DNA from: Sphingobacteriaceae bacterium
GTDB taxonomy: Bacteria; Bacteroidota; Bacteroidia; B-17B0; Aurantibacillaceae
Reading direction: 5' to 3'
NCBI GenBank assembly: GCA_947453445.1
Contig: CANGGP010000008.1
Coordinates: forward strand, 1 to 64,000
Length of the DNA stretch: 64,000 nt
Below the pieces are notes generated by a model. It did not search any database. It saw only the letters and a program-made list of their open reading frames with translations, and was not told where the DNA came from. Shown here piece after piece: positions 17,302 to 25,684 of the stretch. Positions within the stretch are counted from its first letter, which is position 1, and each line of letters begins with the position of its first letter. The position numbers and the translations under genes were made by a program.

Positions 17302-18422
17302 TGTTTTTAACCATTATCGATCGATATATTTTAAAAAAGTTTTTGAGTACCTTTTTCTTCTCAATTACCTTGATTCTGTTGATCTTTATCGTTTTCGACA
17401 TCAAAGATAAACTCACCACCTTTACACAAAATAATATTCCAATCAACGAAATTGTGTTTGATTATTATTTGATGTTTATTCCTTACTACGGCAACTTATT
17501 CAGTCCTTTATTCACATTTATTGCCGTCATTTTCTTCACCTCAAAAATGGCGCAGCAAACCGAAATCATTGCCATTTTTAGCAGCGGTACCAGTTTTAAA
17601 CGCCTGATGCGACCATACATTATCGGTGCCTTAATTTTATCGCTCTCTTCTCTTGTATTAAATCATTTTCTGTTGCCCAAAGCATTCAAAATTAAAATTG
17701 GTTTTGAAGATAAATGGATCAATAAAAATTACAGTAACCAGGACAATAACATCCATAAAAAAATTGGTCCAAATCGCCTACTATACCTCGAAAGTTACGA
17801 CAACAAAGTAAACACCGGTTATAAAATCAGCATTGAAGATGTGGTGAAAAACAAACAAACTTATTTTTTGAGTGCCGATTTTATGGTGTGGGACAGCATT
17901 CAACATGTTTGGAACTTAACCAATGTGCGTGAAAGAAAAATCATTGAACAAGACCGCTTGGATACCCTCAAAAACCAAAAGCCAATTTACCATCAATTCG
18001 AAACCATTACACCCACTAAAACCATTCAATTAGAATTCAGTCCGGTTGACATGTGGCGAGACGAAAGCAAAATTGAAACCAAACCTTATTTCGAATTAAA
18101 AGAATACATCATTCGCGAAAAACTCAAAGGTTCAAACCGCATCGAATTATACGAAGTTGAAAATTATAAACGCACTTCATTTCCCTTTGCAACATTTATT
18201 CTTACCATCATTGGTGTTTGTGTATCATCGCGTAAAGTAAGGGGCGGTGTTGGTTTACAAATTGCTTTGGGCTTGTTTTTAAGTTGTATTTATATCATGT
18301 TAATGTATGTTTTTACAACCATTGCCACCACCGGTTTTGTGCATCCTTTTATAGGGGTTTGGACACCCAATATTATTTTCTCTTTTGTTGCATTGTATTT
18401 TTATTCTAAAGCGCAGAAATGA
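17301..18422 (+). CDS. LptF/LptG-type permease of the lipopolysaccharide export system
   Basis: The product is a YjgP/YjgQ family protein of 373 residues. It starts with IIDRYILKKFLSTFFFSITLILLIF, the typical first helix, and has three N-terminal membrane helices (about 15-35, 55-75, 95-115). A large periplasmic beta-jellyroll region follows (about 120-275) and then three C-terminal helices from SFPFATFILTIIGVCVSSRK. Together with LptB this permease extracts lipopolysaccharide from the inner membrane. F and G cannot be separated by reading. The ATG overlaps the tgt stop, and its own last codons overlap the next gene (ATGA), so the three genes are coupled. Confidence 0.9.
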   Translation: MFLTIIDRYILKKFLSTFFFSITLILLIFIVFDIKDKLTTFTQNNIPINEIVFDYYLMFIPYYGNLFSPLFTFIAVIFFTSKMAQQTEIIAIFSSGTSFKRLMRPYIIGALILSLSSLVLNHFLLPKAFKIKIGFEDKWINKNYSNQDNNIHKKIGPNRLLYLESYDNKVNTGYKISIEDVVKNKQTYFLSADFMVWDSIQHVWNLTNVRERKIIEQDRLDTLKNQKPIYHQFETITPTKTIQLEFSPVDMWRDESKIETKPYFELKEYIIREKLKGSNRIELYEVENYKRTSFPFATFILTIIGVCVSSRKVRGGVGLQIALGLFLSCIYIMLMYVFTTIATTGFVHPFIGVWTPNIIFSFVALYFYSKAQK

Positions 18423-19951
18423 AAAACTTTCGAATTTGGTTTATTAAACGCTATAGTCCACTCGAACAACTTTTGTGGATTGGATTTTTCGTTCGACTTT
18501 TTTCAGTCATCTTTAGTAAAGGATTTGGATGGCACGACGATCATTTTTTAATTATTGAACCTGCACAAAGTTGGGTCGACGGCTTTGATTACAATGCCTG
18601 GATGCCTTCACCTGAGCACCCTGAACGCGTTGCCCAAGGCCATCCCCTATTGTATACCGGTTTTCATTATTACCTTTTTTTGTTTTTTAAGCTCATCGGT
18701 TTCAATAATCCACAAGGAAAAATGTTGGTGGTTCGCTTCATTCACGCACTTTGGTCATTACTCATTATTAAATACGGATACCTTATCGCCAAACAATACA
18801 GCAACAGTCGAGTTGCCTGGTACACCGGTATTTTCTTGGCCTTGTTTTGGTTTATGCCATTTATATCAGTGCGCAACTTGGCTGAATTTGTATCTGTACC
18901 GCCGGTGTTAATTGCCATTTATTTACTCATTAAAAACAACCGAAATACAAGGGATTATTTATTGGCAGGTCTTTGGTTGGGCATTGGCATTTCAATGCGC
19001 TTTCAATTGGTTTTTATCTTAATCGGTTTAGCCATTGGATTACTTATTCAAAGAACAAATATTAAATCTTTGCTGCTCATACTTGGCGGATTTTGTATCA
19101 GTGCTTTTTTAGGTACATGTTTAATCGACATCGTTATTTGGAAAAAACCTTTCGCAGAGTTTTGGTCGTATGTTGATTACAACCTCCAAAATGTTGGTGT
19201 TTATGGCACCGATAATGTTTGGATGTATTTTCAATTGATATTTGGATTATTGATTCCGCCTTTGAGTTTTGTTTTATTCGCCGGTTACTTTTATAGCTGG
19301 AAAAAAACACCACTATTGTTTTGGCCGGTGCTCATTTACTTGAGCTTTCACACTTATTTTCCAAACAAACAAGAACGTTTTGTACTCACCATTCTACCAC
19401 TCATTGTCATCGCTGGAACTGTTGGCATGTTTCAATTGCATGCTGTTTACAAAACAAAAATCAATGCAAAACTTTTTAGATTTTCGAAATATTTTGTGAT
19501 TGTGCTTAACCTTATTTTATTGCCCATTCTTACTTTTTCTTACAGCAAGCGACACCGTGTTGAAACAATGTATTATTTATATCAACACAATGTTCAACAC
19601 GACTTTTGGATTGAAGACAGCAACAAGGAAAATAACTGGCAACAACCGCCACGCTTTTATTATGGCAAATGGTATTCCGATTTTGGTATTACTAAAACGT
19701 GGACGGCAGATTCAGCCCTCACTTTATACAATCAATTGCCGCTTAAGTTTCGACCAAATTATCTGATCTTTTTTCAGGCCGAAAATATACAAGCCCGTGA
19801 AGATTCAACGCGCAAGCGCTTTCCAAGGTTAAAGCTTGAAACAATTATCCAACCAAGTTTTATTGATAAAACATTGCATTTTTTGAATCCATTAAATGAT
19901 AACCAAACAAGTTACATTTATCAAATAGATTCGATTTCGAAAAACAATTAA
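18419..19951 (+). CDS. Polytopic membrane glycosyltransferase, mannosyltransferase-like
   Basis: The 510-residue protein has about ten hydrophobic helices, and an early acidic motif (FGWHDDHFLII, around residue 40) after the first helix, as in GT-C enzymes that use lipid-phosphate sugar donors. The HDDHF motif and the layout recall the GT22 mannosyltransferase and Alg9/PIG-B type families. FHTYFPNKQERFVLTILPL around residue 320 also matches the conserved H-K-E-x-R-F segment of that group. The C-terminal 100 residues are soluble. The ATG overlaps the permease stop, placing it in a cell-envelope operon. The acceptor is unknown; it may act on lipopolysaccharide or a surface glycan. Confidence 0.78.
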   Translation: MKNFRIWFIKRYSPLEQLLWIGFFVRLFSVIFSKGFGWHDDHFLIIEPAQSWVDGFDYNAWMPSPEHPERVAQGHPLLYTGFHYYLFLFFKLIGFNNPQGKMLVVRFIHALWSLLIIKYGYLIAKQYSNSRVAWYTGIFLALFWFMPFISVRNLAEFVSVPPVLIAIYLLIKNNRNTRDYLLAGLWLGIGISMRFQLVFILIGLAIGLLIQRTNIKSLLLILGGFCISAFLGTCLIDIVIWKKPFAEFWSYVDYNLQNVGVYGTDNVWMYFQLIFGLLIPPLSFVLFAGYFYSWKKTPLLFWPVLIYLSFHTYFPNKQERFVLTILPLIVIAGTVGMFQLHAVYKTKINAKLFRFSKYFVIVLNLILLPILTFSYSKRHRVETMYYLYQHNVQHDFWIEDSNKENNWQQPPRFYYGKWYSDFGITKTWTADSALTLYNQLPLKFRPNYLIFFQAENIQAREDSTRKRFPRLKLETIIQPSFIDKTLHFLNPLNDNQTSYIYQIDSISKNN

Positions 19952-19972
19952 ATTAAAAAAAAGGGCTAGCTT

Positions 19973-20959
19973 TTAATTGATCAATAATTTTACAGGCAAC
20001 AAATTGGAAGTTGTTTCAATCTGCAAGAAATACAAACCCTTTTCCAAATCTTTGGTGTTTAAGATGCTTGATTCACTTTGCTGAACCAAAGCTCCTTGCA
20101 TGTTATAAACGCGCACGCTTACAAGGTTTTTAAGCCCCGATAAATTAACAGTTTCAGATTGTTTCACCGGATTGGGATAAACTATAATTCCATTCTCCAC
20201 AATGTTGTCATGAATGGCATTTGGTTTCAATTCATGAATCACACCAATGGCATCCAAATCAAATCCACCCGATGGAAATGGAGTTGGCCAAGGATCATTG
20301 ATTTTATTTCCAAAATGGTCTTTTTGGGCATACGCTTTTTCTAAGGAACCTACAACGTCAATAATTTTAATGTGTGTAATCGCATTAATATTTAATTCGG
20401 GTATGTTGCTTAATTCCTGTAAATCGAATGGTGTGCCAAAACCACCGCGGTATTTACCGGCCAAATTATTGATTTTAAAGGCATCTGTACTTCCAAAACT
20501 GCCGCACTGATTGATGGTGTCGGAGAGTGAATGCGATGGGAATCGAAAAAAACGAATGCCATCACTGCTCACTTCTACAAATGCCAATTCTAAAAAATCG
20601 TCATTAAAACTATTTTCAAAAACCGCAAAGTCAAAGCCGGAACCGTTAGTAATTGGATTCTGAAAAACACAAACAGCCGATCCGCCATCGCCTAAGCTCA
20701 GTACGGTTGCAATATCAGCCTTGCCTGCAACCATCGAAGGATCTCCACCCGTGGCAACTCCCAAAGAAGGTGTTGAAACATCCTGCAAACCCCTGATTAC
20801 AGAGCAGTCCTTCACCCAAGCAACAAATGCGCTGCTGTCTTTATACATGGCCGAACTCCCCGTTTGTCCTGCTGCCGGGGCATATAGCTGCGACCGTCCA
20901 TTTTGAAAAATCAAAACAAACAGCACAAATAAGGGCCACTTGGCAACAAGTTGTTTCAT
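19973..20959 (-). CDS. Type IX secreted surface protein under B12 riboswitch control
   Basis: The 328-residue product has a signal peptide (MKQLVAKWPLFVLFVLIFQNG), a central domain (about 40-240), and a type A sorting domain at about 252-328 (GIIVYPNPVKQSETVNLSGL ... KGLYFLQIETTSNLLPVKLL). The central domain has SGFDFAVFENSF, LAFVEVSSDGIRFFRFP, NLAGKYRGGFGTPFDL, ITHIKIIDVVGS and FPSGGFDLDAIGVIHE, a conserved beta-rich module also seen in other bacterial surface proteins, of unknown role. A cobalamin riboswitch lies 63 bases upstream on the same strand and controls only this gene here. That links it to vitamin B12, for example as a surface B12-capture protein, which is an inference. Confidence 0.85.
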   Translation of the reverse strand: MKQLVAKWPLFVLFVLIFQNGRSQLYAPAAGQTGSSAMYKDSSAFVAWVKDCSVIRGLQDVSTPSLGVATGGDPSMVAGKADIATVLSLGDGGSAVCVFQNPITNGSGFDFAVFENSFNDDFLELAFVEVSSDGIRFFRFPSHSLSDTINQCGSFGSTDAFKINNLAGKYRGGFGTPFDLQELSNIPELNINAITHIKIIDVVGSLEKAYAQKDHFGNKINDPWPTPFPSGGFDLDAIGVIHELKPNAIHDNIVENGIIVYPNPVKQSETVNLSGLKNLVSVRVYNMQGALVQQSESSILNTKDLEKGLYFLQIETTSNLLPVKLLIN

Positions 20960-21022
20960 TTAATATAAACAGTAAAATATTTAAATCACCCTTCCTTTAT
21001 CCCCGAAAGAAGTGTAAACGTT

Positions 21023-21183
21023 GTTATGGCAGGTCTCCTGGCTTTTCTCTTCTTTACCGCCTTCCCGTTTCGATTCATTGAAACAGTGGCTAGATTGGTA
21101 AAACAATTCGAATAACAGTTGCGGGTACAGCTGAGGCATTTACCTCATTCCCTTTTCATCTTGTTTTTGCAAGAACCAATAAC
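21023..21183 (-). promoter_or_regulatory. Cobalamin (B12) riboswitch
   Basis: Read on the minus strand, the conserved cobalamin core appears in order. AAAAGGGAA is at 21148-21156, CCCGCAACTG at 21116-21125, GCCACTG at 21084-21090, then GGGAAGGC, then the B12 box GCCAGGAGACCTGCC at 21028-21042. The closing P1 stem pairs GTTAT (21179-21183) with ATAAC (21023-21027). Only 63 bases separate it from the ATG at 20959, and no T-run terminator lies between, so control is probably at translation. By family knowledge, B12 binding lowers expression of the downstream gene. Confidence 0.92.
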
Positions 21184-21272
21184 AGTTCAAATATAAAGGA
21201 TATTGCCTTATGTTTGTTAGAAATTATTGCATAATTATAATTGAGCATCGATGACTTTAATCAATACATACC

Positions 21273-21280
21273 TAATTTTG
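21273..21280 (+). promoter_or_regulatory. -7 element for the small secreted protein gene
   Basis: TAATTTTG fits TAnnTTTG and ends 12 bases before the ATG at 21293. It is divergent from the riboswitch. No -33 TTG was found at the right distance. Confidence 0.42.
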
Positions 21281-21292
21281 TTGATATAAAGT

Positions 21293-21562
21293 ATGAAGAC
21301 AAAAAAAATAATGCTCCTCCTCCTATTGTTCGTAGGAATGAGTTTTGCAAAACTAAGCGCACAAACCGTTTATATTACCGAAAGCGGTAAAAAATACCAT
21401 GCCAAAAACTGTAGTTTGGCAAAAACCGGAAAGAAAGGAATTTCATTGAAAGAGGCTATTAAACAAGGTTATGAAGCTTGCAAAATGTGTAAAGCCGACG
21501 AAATAAAAGCCGTTGAAGAAAAGCCGGTTAAAGTTAAGGAAAAGGAAAAAACCAAATCCTAA
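21293..21562 (+). CDS. Small secreted protein with His/Cys zinc-ribbon-like module
   Basis: An 89-residue protein with a signal peptide (MKTKKIMLLLLLFVGMSFAK, then LSAQ). The mature part begins VYITESGKKYHAKNCSLAK and ends CKMC, giving an H-x3-C ... C-x-x-C pattern. This resembles the short metal-binding module found at the C terminus of some nuclease and ComEC-like proteins (VY-T-TG-KYH---C---). The tail is a highly charged K/E run. It is probably a periplasmic metal- or DNA-associated protein, but the function is unknown. It is transcribed towards pepA and ends one base before that gene's stop. Confidence 0.72.
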   Translation: MKTKKIMLLLLLFVGMSFAKLSAQTVYITESGKKYHAKNCSLAKTGKKGISLKEAIKQGYEACKMCKADEIKAVEEKPVKVKEKEKTKS

Positions 21563-21563
21563 A

Positions 21564-22988
21564 CTATACCCTTTTCATAAAATCATACAACAAGCGAACA
21601 CCATAACCACTGGCGCCTTTTGTGCGATAAGCGTCTTTGGCTGATAAAAAGGCCGGGCCTGCAATATCCAAATGAAAGTATGGATAATCTGTAAACTTCA
21701 CTAAAAACTTTCCGGCTGTAATGGCACCTGCCAGCGGACCACCAATGTTTTTCTGGTCAGCAATATCACTTTTTATTAATTCATCATATTCATCCCAAAA
21801 AGGAAATTCGGCAATTCGCTCATGCACTTGTAAACCACTGGTGAATAAAAGTTCTTTCTGTTTTTTAGACGCGGTACCCATGCCCACCATGCCTGCTGTA
21901 CCAATGGCCGCCATGGCTGCACCGGTTAAGGTGGCTACATCAATTAATAATTCAGGCGAAAAACGTTTGGCATAATGCAATGCATCGGCCAATATCATGC
22001 GTCCCTCAGCATCAGAGTTCAGCATTTCAACGGTGCTGCCATCCATCATGGTAATAATATCACCCGGCGCAAAAGCATTAAAACCCGGACGATTATCAGT
22101 TGCCGGAGCAAGTGCAATCACATGAATATTTAATTTGTTTTTTGCGATGGCATACATGGCGGCTCCAACCGCAGCAGCACCGGCCATGTCGCATTTCATT
22201 GAATCCATACTATTGGGCGTTGGCTTTAAACTCAAACCGCCGGTATCGTAAACAACCCCTTTACCCACCAAAACATATGGTTTTTTGTTTTTAGGTCGGT
22301 TGGGTTTGTACTCCATAATTGTAAATGTTGGCTCATCAACGCTACCTGCATTCACCGATAACAATCCACCCATTTGCAGTTTTACAATTTCTTTTTTATT
22401 CAATACAGTTACCTGAAAACCGGCCTCTTTTCCCATTTTTTTAAAGGCATTGGCCAAACCTTCGGCATTTAATTTATTCACAGGTTCATTCACCAAATCA
22501 CGCGCCATCAAAGTGGCATCTATTACGCTGCTTAATTCTTCAACCTGCTTGGCTTTAATGGCGCTGTTGGCAAGAATGATGTGCTTTAAGCTATGCTTTG
22601 TTTTAAGACCCGGTTTGTGTTTGATAAATTCATAATTCGCCAATGCCAAGCCTTCAGCGGCATACAAGCCAAGTTCAGCACGGGTTGTTTGGTTATAAAC
22701 AAAAACCTCTTCGGCCTTGTGAGCATTCAGCGCATCGGCCACCATGGCCCCATGTTTTCTCACTTGTTCCGCCAATTTAAACTTGTCGCTTTTAGCATCA
22801 ACTATAAAAATTGAAATATACTTGCCTATGTAATTATAAGTCAAAGTCTTTCTATCAGGCTCTTTCAGGGCATTTACAATATAATCATTCACCTTTTCAG
22901 GCAAATTAAATTCATTTTTAAACCTTTGCGTTAAAACCAACACATGCGATTGCTCCTTAACATTATTCTTTAGTGAAATGCTTGTCAT
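21564..22988 (-). CDS. pepA: Leucyl aminopeptidase, M17 family
   Basis: A 474-residue metallo-aminopeptidase that removes N-terminal residues from peptides in the cytosol. The C-terminal catalytic domain carries both metal and catalytic motifs: VLVGKGVVYDTGGLSLKP (Lys and Asp), MKCDMAGAAAVGAAM, and the signature NSDAEGRMILADAL. NIGGPLAGAITAGKFL and YFHLDIAGPAF follow as usual. The N-terminal domain (about 1-160) is divergent, as is normal in the family. No signal peptide is present. It is convergent with the small secreted protein and divergent from the OmpA-type gene. Confidence 0.93.
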   Translation of the reverse strand: MTSISLKNNVKEQSHVLVLTQRFKNEFNLPEKVNDYIVNALKEPDRKTLTYNYIGKYISIFIVDAKSDKFKLAEQVRKHGAMVADALNAHKAEEVFVYNQTTRAELGLYAAEGLALANYEFIKHKPGLKTKHSLKHIILANSAIKAKQVEELSSVIDATLMARDLVNEPVNKLNAEGLANAFKKMGKEAGFQVTVLNKKEIVKLQMGGLLSVNAGSVDEPTFTIMEYKPNRPKNKKPYVLVGKGVVYDTGGLSLKPTPNSMDSMKCDMAGAAAVGAAMYAIAKNKLNIHVIALAPATDNRPGFNAFAPGDIITMMDGSTVEMLNSDAEGRMILADALHYAKRFSPELLIDVATLTGAAMAAIGTAGMVGMGTASKKQKELLFTSGLQVHERIAEFPFWDEYDELIKSDIADQKNIGGPLAGAITAGKFLVKFTDYPYFHLDIAGPAFLSAKDAYRTKGASGYGVRLLYDFMKRV

Positions 22989-23011
22989 AGCTCTTAATTT
23001 GATACTAATTT

Positions 23012-23023
23012 ACATAATTATGT
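23012..23023. promoter_or_regulatory. 12-bp palindrome between pepA and the OmpA-type gene
   Basis: ACATAATTATGT is a perfect palindrome in the 108-base gap between two divergent genes, 24 bases upstream of pepA. It could be an operator, but AT-rich palindromes also arise by chance. Confidence 0.3.
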
Positions 23024-23096
23024 GAAAAACTCTTGGGTATATTTTTAACTCTATTGTGATTTGTGAAAGAAAACTGTTTAAATTGGTGATATCAAT

Positions 23097-25328
23097 ATGA
23101 AACACCTTATCCATCATTCTTTTGCAATCATTTGCATCATTATTTTTTGCTCTTTTACGCCTGTAAACAAATACATTAAAAAGGCCGAAAAAGAACTCGA
23201 CAAAGGCCATATCAACGAATCGAAGCAATTTTACCACAAAGCTTTGGAATTGGAGCCTGAAAATTACCAAGCAAATTTAGGATTGGGATTGATTTTATGT
23301 GAACTACAGGATAATTATAGCGAATCACTTCCTTACCTCGAAATGGCCTGTCGCCACGCCGGTAAAGATACACTCACCGATCTTAAATACGCATTGGCAA
23401 AATGTTACCAAGTACATGAAAGATATGATGACGCGATTTATTTTCTAAATCGACTCAACGGATTAATTGATTATGACAATGAAATTGATTTTACAGCCGA
23501 AATCTTAAAGCGTATCGCTGATTGTAAGTATGCAAAAGAGCATGCGAACGATCCTATTTCAAATAAAATTTACATCGTAAATGCCGGAAAACGCATCAAT
23601 ACTGAAATGCCGGAATACGTTCCCATAATTGCCGCGCAAAACGGTTTAATCTTTACATCGAAAAGAAAAGATGATGACAGGGAAACTGTAAATTATTTGG
23701 ATGGAAAGTATTTCGAAAGTATTTATATTTCAATGATGGATAGCTCTAAGCGCTACTCCGCCAAACGTTATAGCGGATTAGACAATGCGCTAAAAACAAA
23801 GTTTGGCAGAAAACACGAATCCTTACTTTCTTTAACCAGCAATGGAAATAAGTGGTTTGTTTTTGCCGACAATAAGATTTATGAAATTGAAATGAATGGC
23901 ATGAAAGTGAGTAAAATTACCAAATTGGGTAAAAGCATTAATTTCAACACCTATCAAAATCATGCCTTTCTATCGCAAGACGGAAAATCTCTTTATTTCA
24001 CAAGCGATGCAGGCGGCGGAAAAGGCGGCAACGACATTTATGTTTCAACACTCGACAGTGTTGGTGAATGGAAAGCCCCTGTGAGTATTAGCGACAGCAT
24101 CAATACTGTTTTTGATGAAGAAGCGCCCTTTCTTTCAACCGATGAAAAAACTTTGTACTTCGCCAGTAAAGGACATCCGGGTTTTGGTAATTTCGACATG
24201 TACAAAAGTCAATTGCGTAACGGTAAATGGTCGAAGCCCGAAAATTTAGGCAAACCTTACAATTCATCTGCGAGTGATTTGTTTTTTGTGAGCGACAGTA
24301 ATTCAACCGCAGGTTACTTCTCATCCGCCAGATTGGGCGGTTATGGCGACATGGATATTTACAAAATCATTTACATCGACAAAATTGATCGACGCTGTGT
24401 TGATACCAACAGTTATCCGGTTCAGTTAGCCATTGTTGACGAAAACAGAAAAGATTATGCCAATACCATCAAAACATTTATTCCACCCGGATACCAAATA
24501 TTAAGTTACAATTGGTCAATCGACAATGCGCCGGTTGAAAGTCCAATTAATATGCTTGAAAAAGATTACCAAAAAGATGGCACTTATCACATTGGCTTTA
24601 AAGTGGTGGCCCTTTGTGATACTTGTTTGATGCCTGTTATCAGTTGCTCAAGCCTTAAAAACAAAATTGAAAAAGAAATTGAAGTGGTTAAACCAATTGA
24701 TGTTGCTGTAAATACCAATACAACAAGCAACACAACTAATGTTCCTGCAACAACAAATAACGCTACACTTATTGCAAACAATACAAACAAAACCGATAAC
24801 GATAAGAATGCAATTGTAAGCAACGAAAAATCAGGTAATGCCAAAAACCGAAACGATAAAAAATCAGATGCAAATGTGGTTACTTCAAAAACTGACAAAG
24901 GCATAAACGACAACAAACAAGAAACTGTAAAGGCAGGTTCATCAGAAGCTCCGGCTGATTTATTGGCTTTAGGATTTAATCCTGAAAACTTAATGTTTAG
25001 TGTGAACAGCTCGAGTTTAAGCGAAAGAGCACTCGAAATACTAAGTGCCAATGCCAAAGTATTGAGAGAAAATCCGAAATTAAAAATTGATATTTTTGGT
25101 TATGCCGACCCAACCGGTTCACGCGAATATAACAATGTACTATCAAACGACAGAGCGCACGTGGCTTGGGTGTATTTAGTTAAACACGGCGTGAAGAGAT
25201 GGCAAATTAAAGCTGTAAAAGGCATGGGTACTATTCCGCACGATGGCACATGCAAGCAAGATCAAGCTTGTTTGCAAAAACAAAATGCAGCAGCGAGAAA
25301 AACTGTAATTTCCATTAGCAAATCTTAA
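23097..25328 (+). CDS. OmpA-family outer-membrane protein with TPR and PD40 repeats
   Basis: The 743-residue protein has an N-terminal signal segment (about 1-22, IICIIIFCSFTP; the Cys could be a lipidation site but the lipobox is poor). TPR-like helices follow at about 25-150 (AEKELDKGHINESKQFYHKALELEP). A PD40-type propeller spans about 170-440, with blades such as NHAFLSQDGKSLYFTSD and EEAPFLSTDEKTLYFASKG. Then come a beta region, an N/T/K-rich linker (about 545-620), and an OmpA C-terminal domain (about 630-743; FGYADPTGSREYNNVLSNDR, with the Asp and Arg that bind diaminopimelate). This order resembles PorE of the type IX system, minus an obvious carboxypeptidase-like domain. It likely anchors a complex to peptidoglycan. 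Confidence 0.86.
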   Translation: MKHLIHHSFAIICIIIFCSFTPVNKYIKKAEKELDKGHINESKQFYHKALELEPENYQANLGLGLILCELQDNYSESLPYLEMACRHAGKDTLTDLKYALAKCYQVHERYDDAIYFLNRLNGLIDYDNEIDFTAEILKRIADCKYAKEHANDPISNKIYIVNAGKRINTEMPEYVPIIAAQNGLIFTSKRKDDDRETVNYLDGKYFESIYISMMDSSKRYSAKRYSGLDNALKTKFGRKHESLLSLTSNGNKWFVFADNKIYEIEMNGMKVSKITKLGKSINFNTYQNHAFLSQDGKSLYFTSDAGGGKGGNDIYVSTLDSVGEWKAPVSISDSINTVFDEEAPFLSTDEKTLYFASKGHPGFGNFDMYKSQLRNGKWSKPENLGKPYNSSASDLFFVSDSNSTAGYFSSARLGGYGDMDIYKIIYIDKIDRRCVDTNSYPVQLAIVDENRKDYANTIKTFIPPGYQILSYNWSIDNAPVESPINMLEKDYQKDGTYHIGFKVVALCDTCLMPVISCSSLKNKIEKEIEVVKPIDVAVNTNTTSNTTNVPATTNNATLIANNTNKTDNDKNAIVSNEKSGNAKNRNDKKSDANVVTSKTDKGINDNKQETVKAGSSEAPADLLALGFNPENLMFSVNSSSLSERALEILSANAKVLRENPKLKIDIFGYADPTGSREYNNVLSNDRAHVAWVYLVKHGVKRWQIKAVKGMGTIPHDGTCKQDQACLQKQNAAARKTVISISKS

Positions 25329-25330
25329 TC

Positions 25331-25684
25331 ATGAATGTTTTGCTGGTTTTTATTGGCGGAGGTATCGGTTGCGTTTTGCGTTACCTCATAGGCCTGCTTA
25401 TGCAAAAAACCGATTTAAGTTTGCCCATCGGCACTTTAGTCGCCAATGTGCTTGCTTGTATCATCTTTGCACTTGCACTCAGCTTCATTCAAAAAAACAC
25501 CGGCAATCCTGATCCTTTAAAACTCCTACTCCTCACAGGTTTTTGCGGCGGGCTTAGCACATTTTCAACTTTTGGATACGAAAGTTATCTGCTCATAAAA
25601 CAACAACAATACACTTGGCTCACTTTAAATGTGATCATCAACTTCAGCCTTTGTATCACCGCCTTTTTTCTAATTAAAAAATAA
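25331..25684 (+). CDS. crcB: Fluoride channel CrcB/Fluc
   Basis: A 117-residue four-helix membrane protein that exports fluoride as a dual-topology dimer. Family motifs are FIGGGIGCVLRYLIG in helix 1, GTLVANVLACIIFAL in helix 2 with the conserved Asn, and LTGFCGGLSTFSTFGYE in helix 3, which holds the pore Phe and the sodium-binding break. It begins 2 bases after the OmpA-type gene stops and shares its final base with the next gene, so it lies in one transcript. No fluoride riboswitch is visible, which fits its place inside an operon. Confidence 0.94.
   Translation: MNVLLVFIGGGIGCVLRYLIGLLMQKTDLSLPIGTLVANVLACIIFALALSFIQKNTGNPDPLKLLLLTGFCGGLSTFSTFGYESYLLIKQQQYTWLTLNVIINFSLCITAFFLIKK

Noticed and set aside
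18555-18911. 118-codon frame inside the membrane glycosyltransferase gene
   Set aside because: Out-of-frame shadow of a hydrophobic gene with good motifs.
24587-25057. 156-codon open frame on the minus strand inside the OmpA-type gene
   Set aside because: It mirrors the N/T-rich linker and OmpA domain of a well-supported plus-strand gene, its hydrophobic repeats are a by-product of that composition, and it has no family motif.
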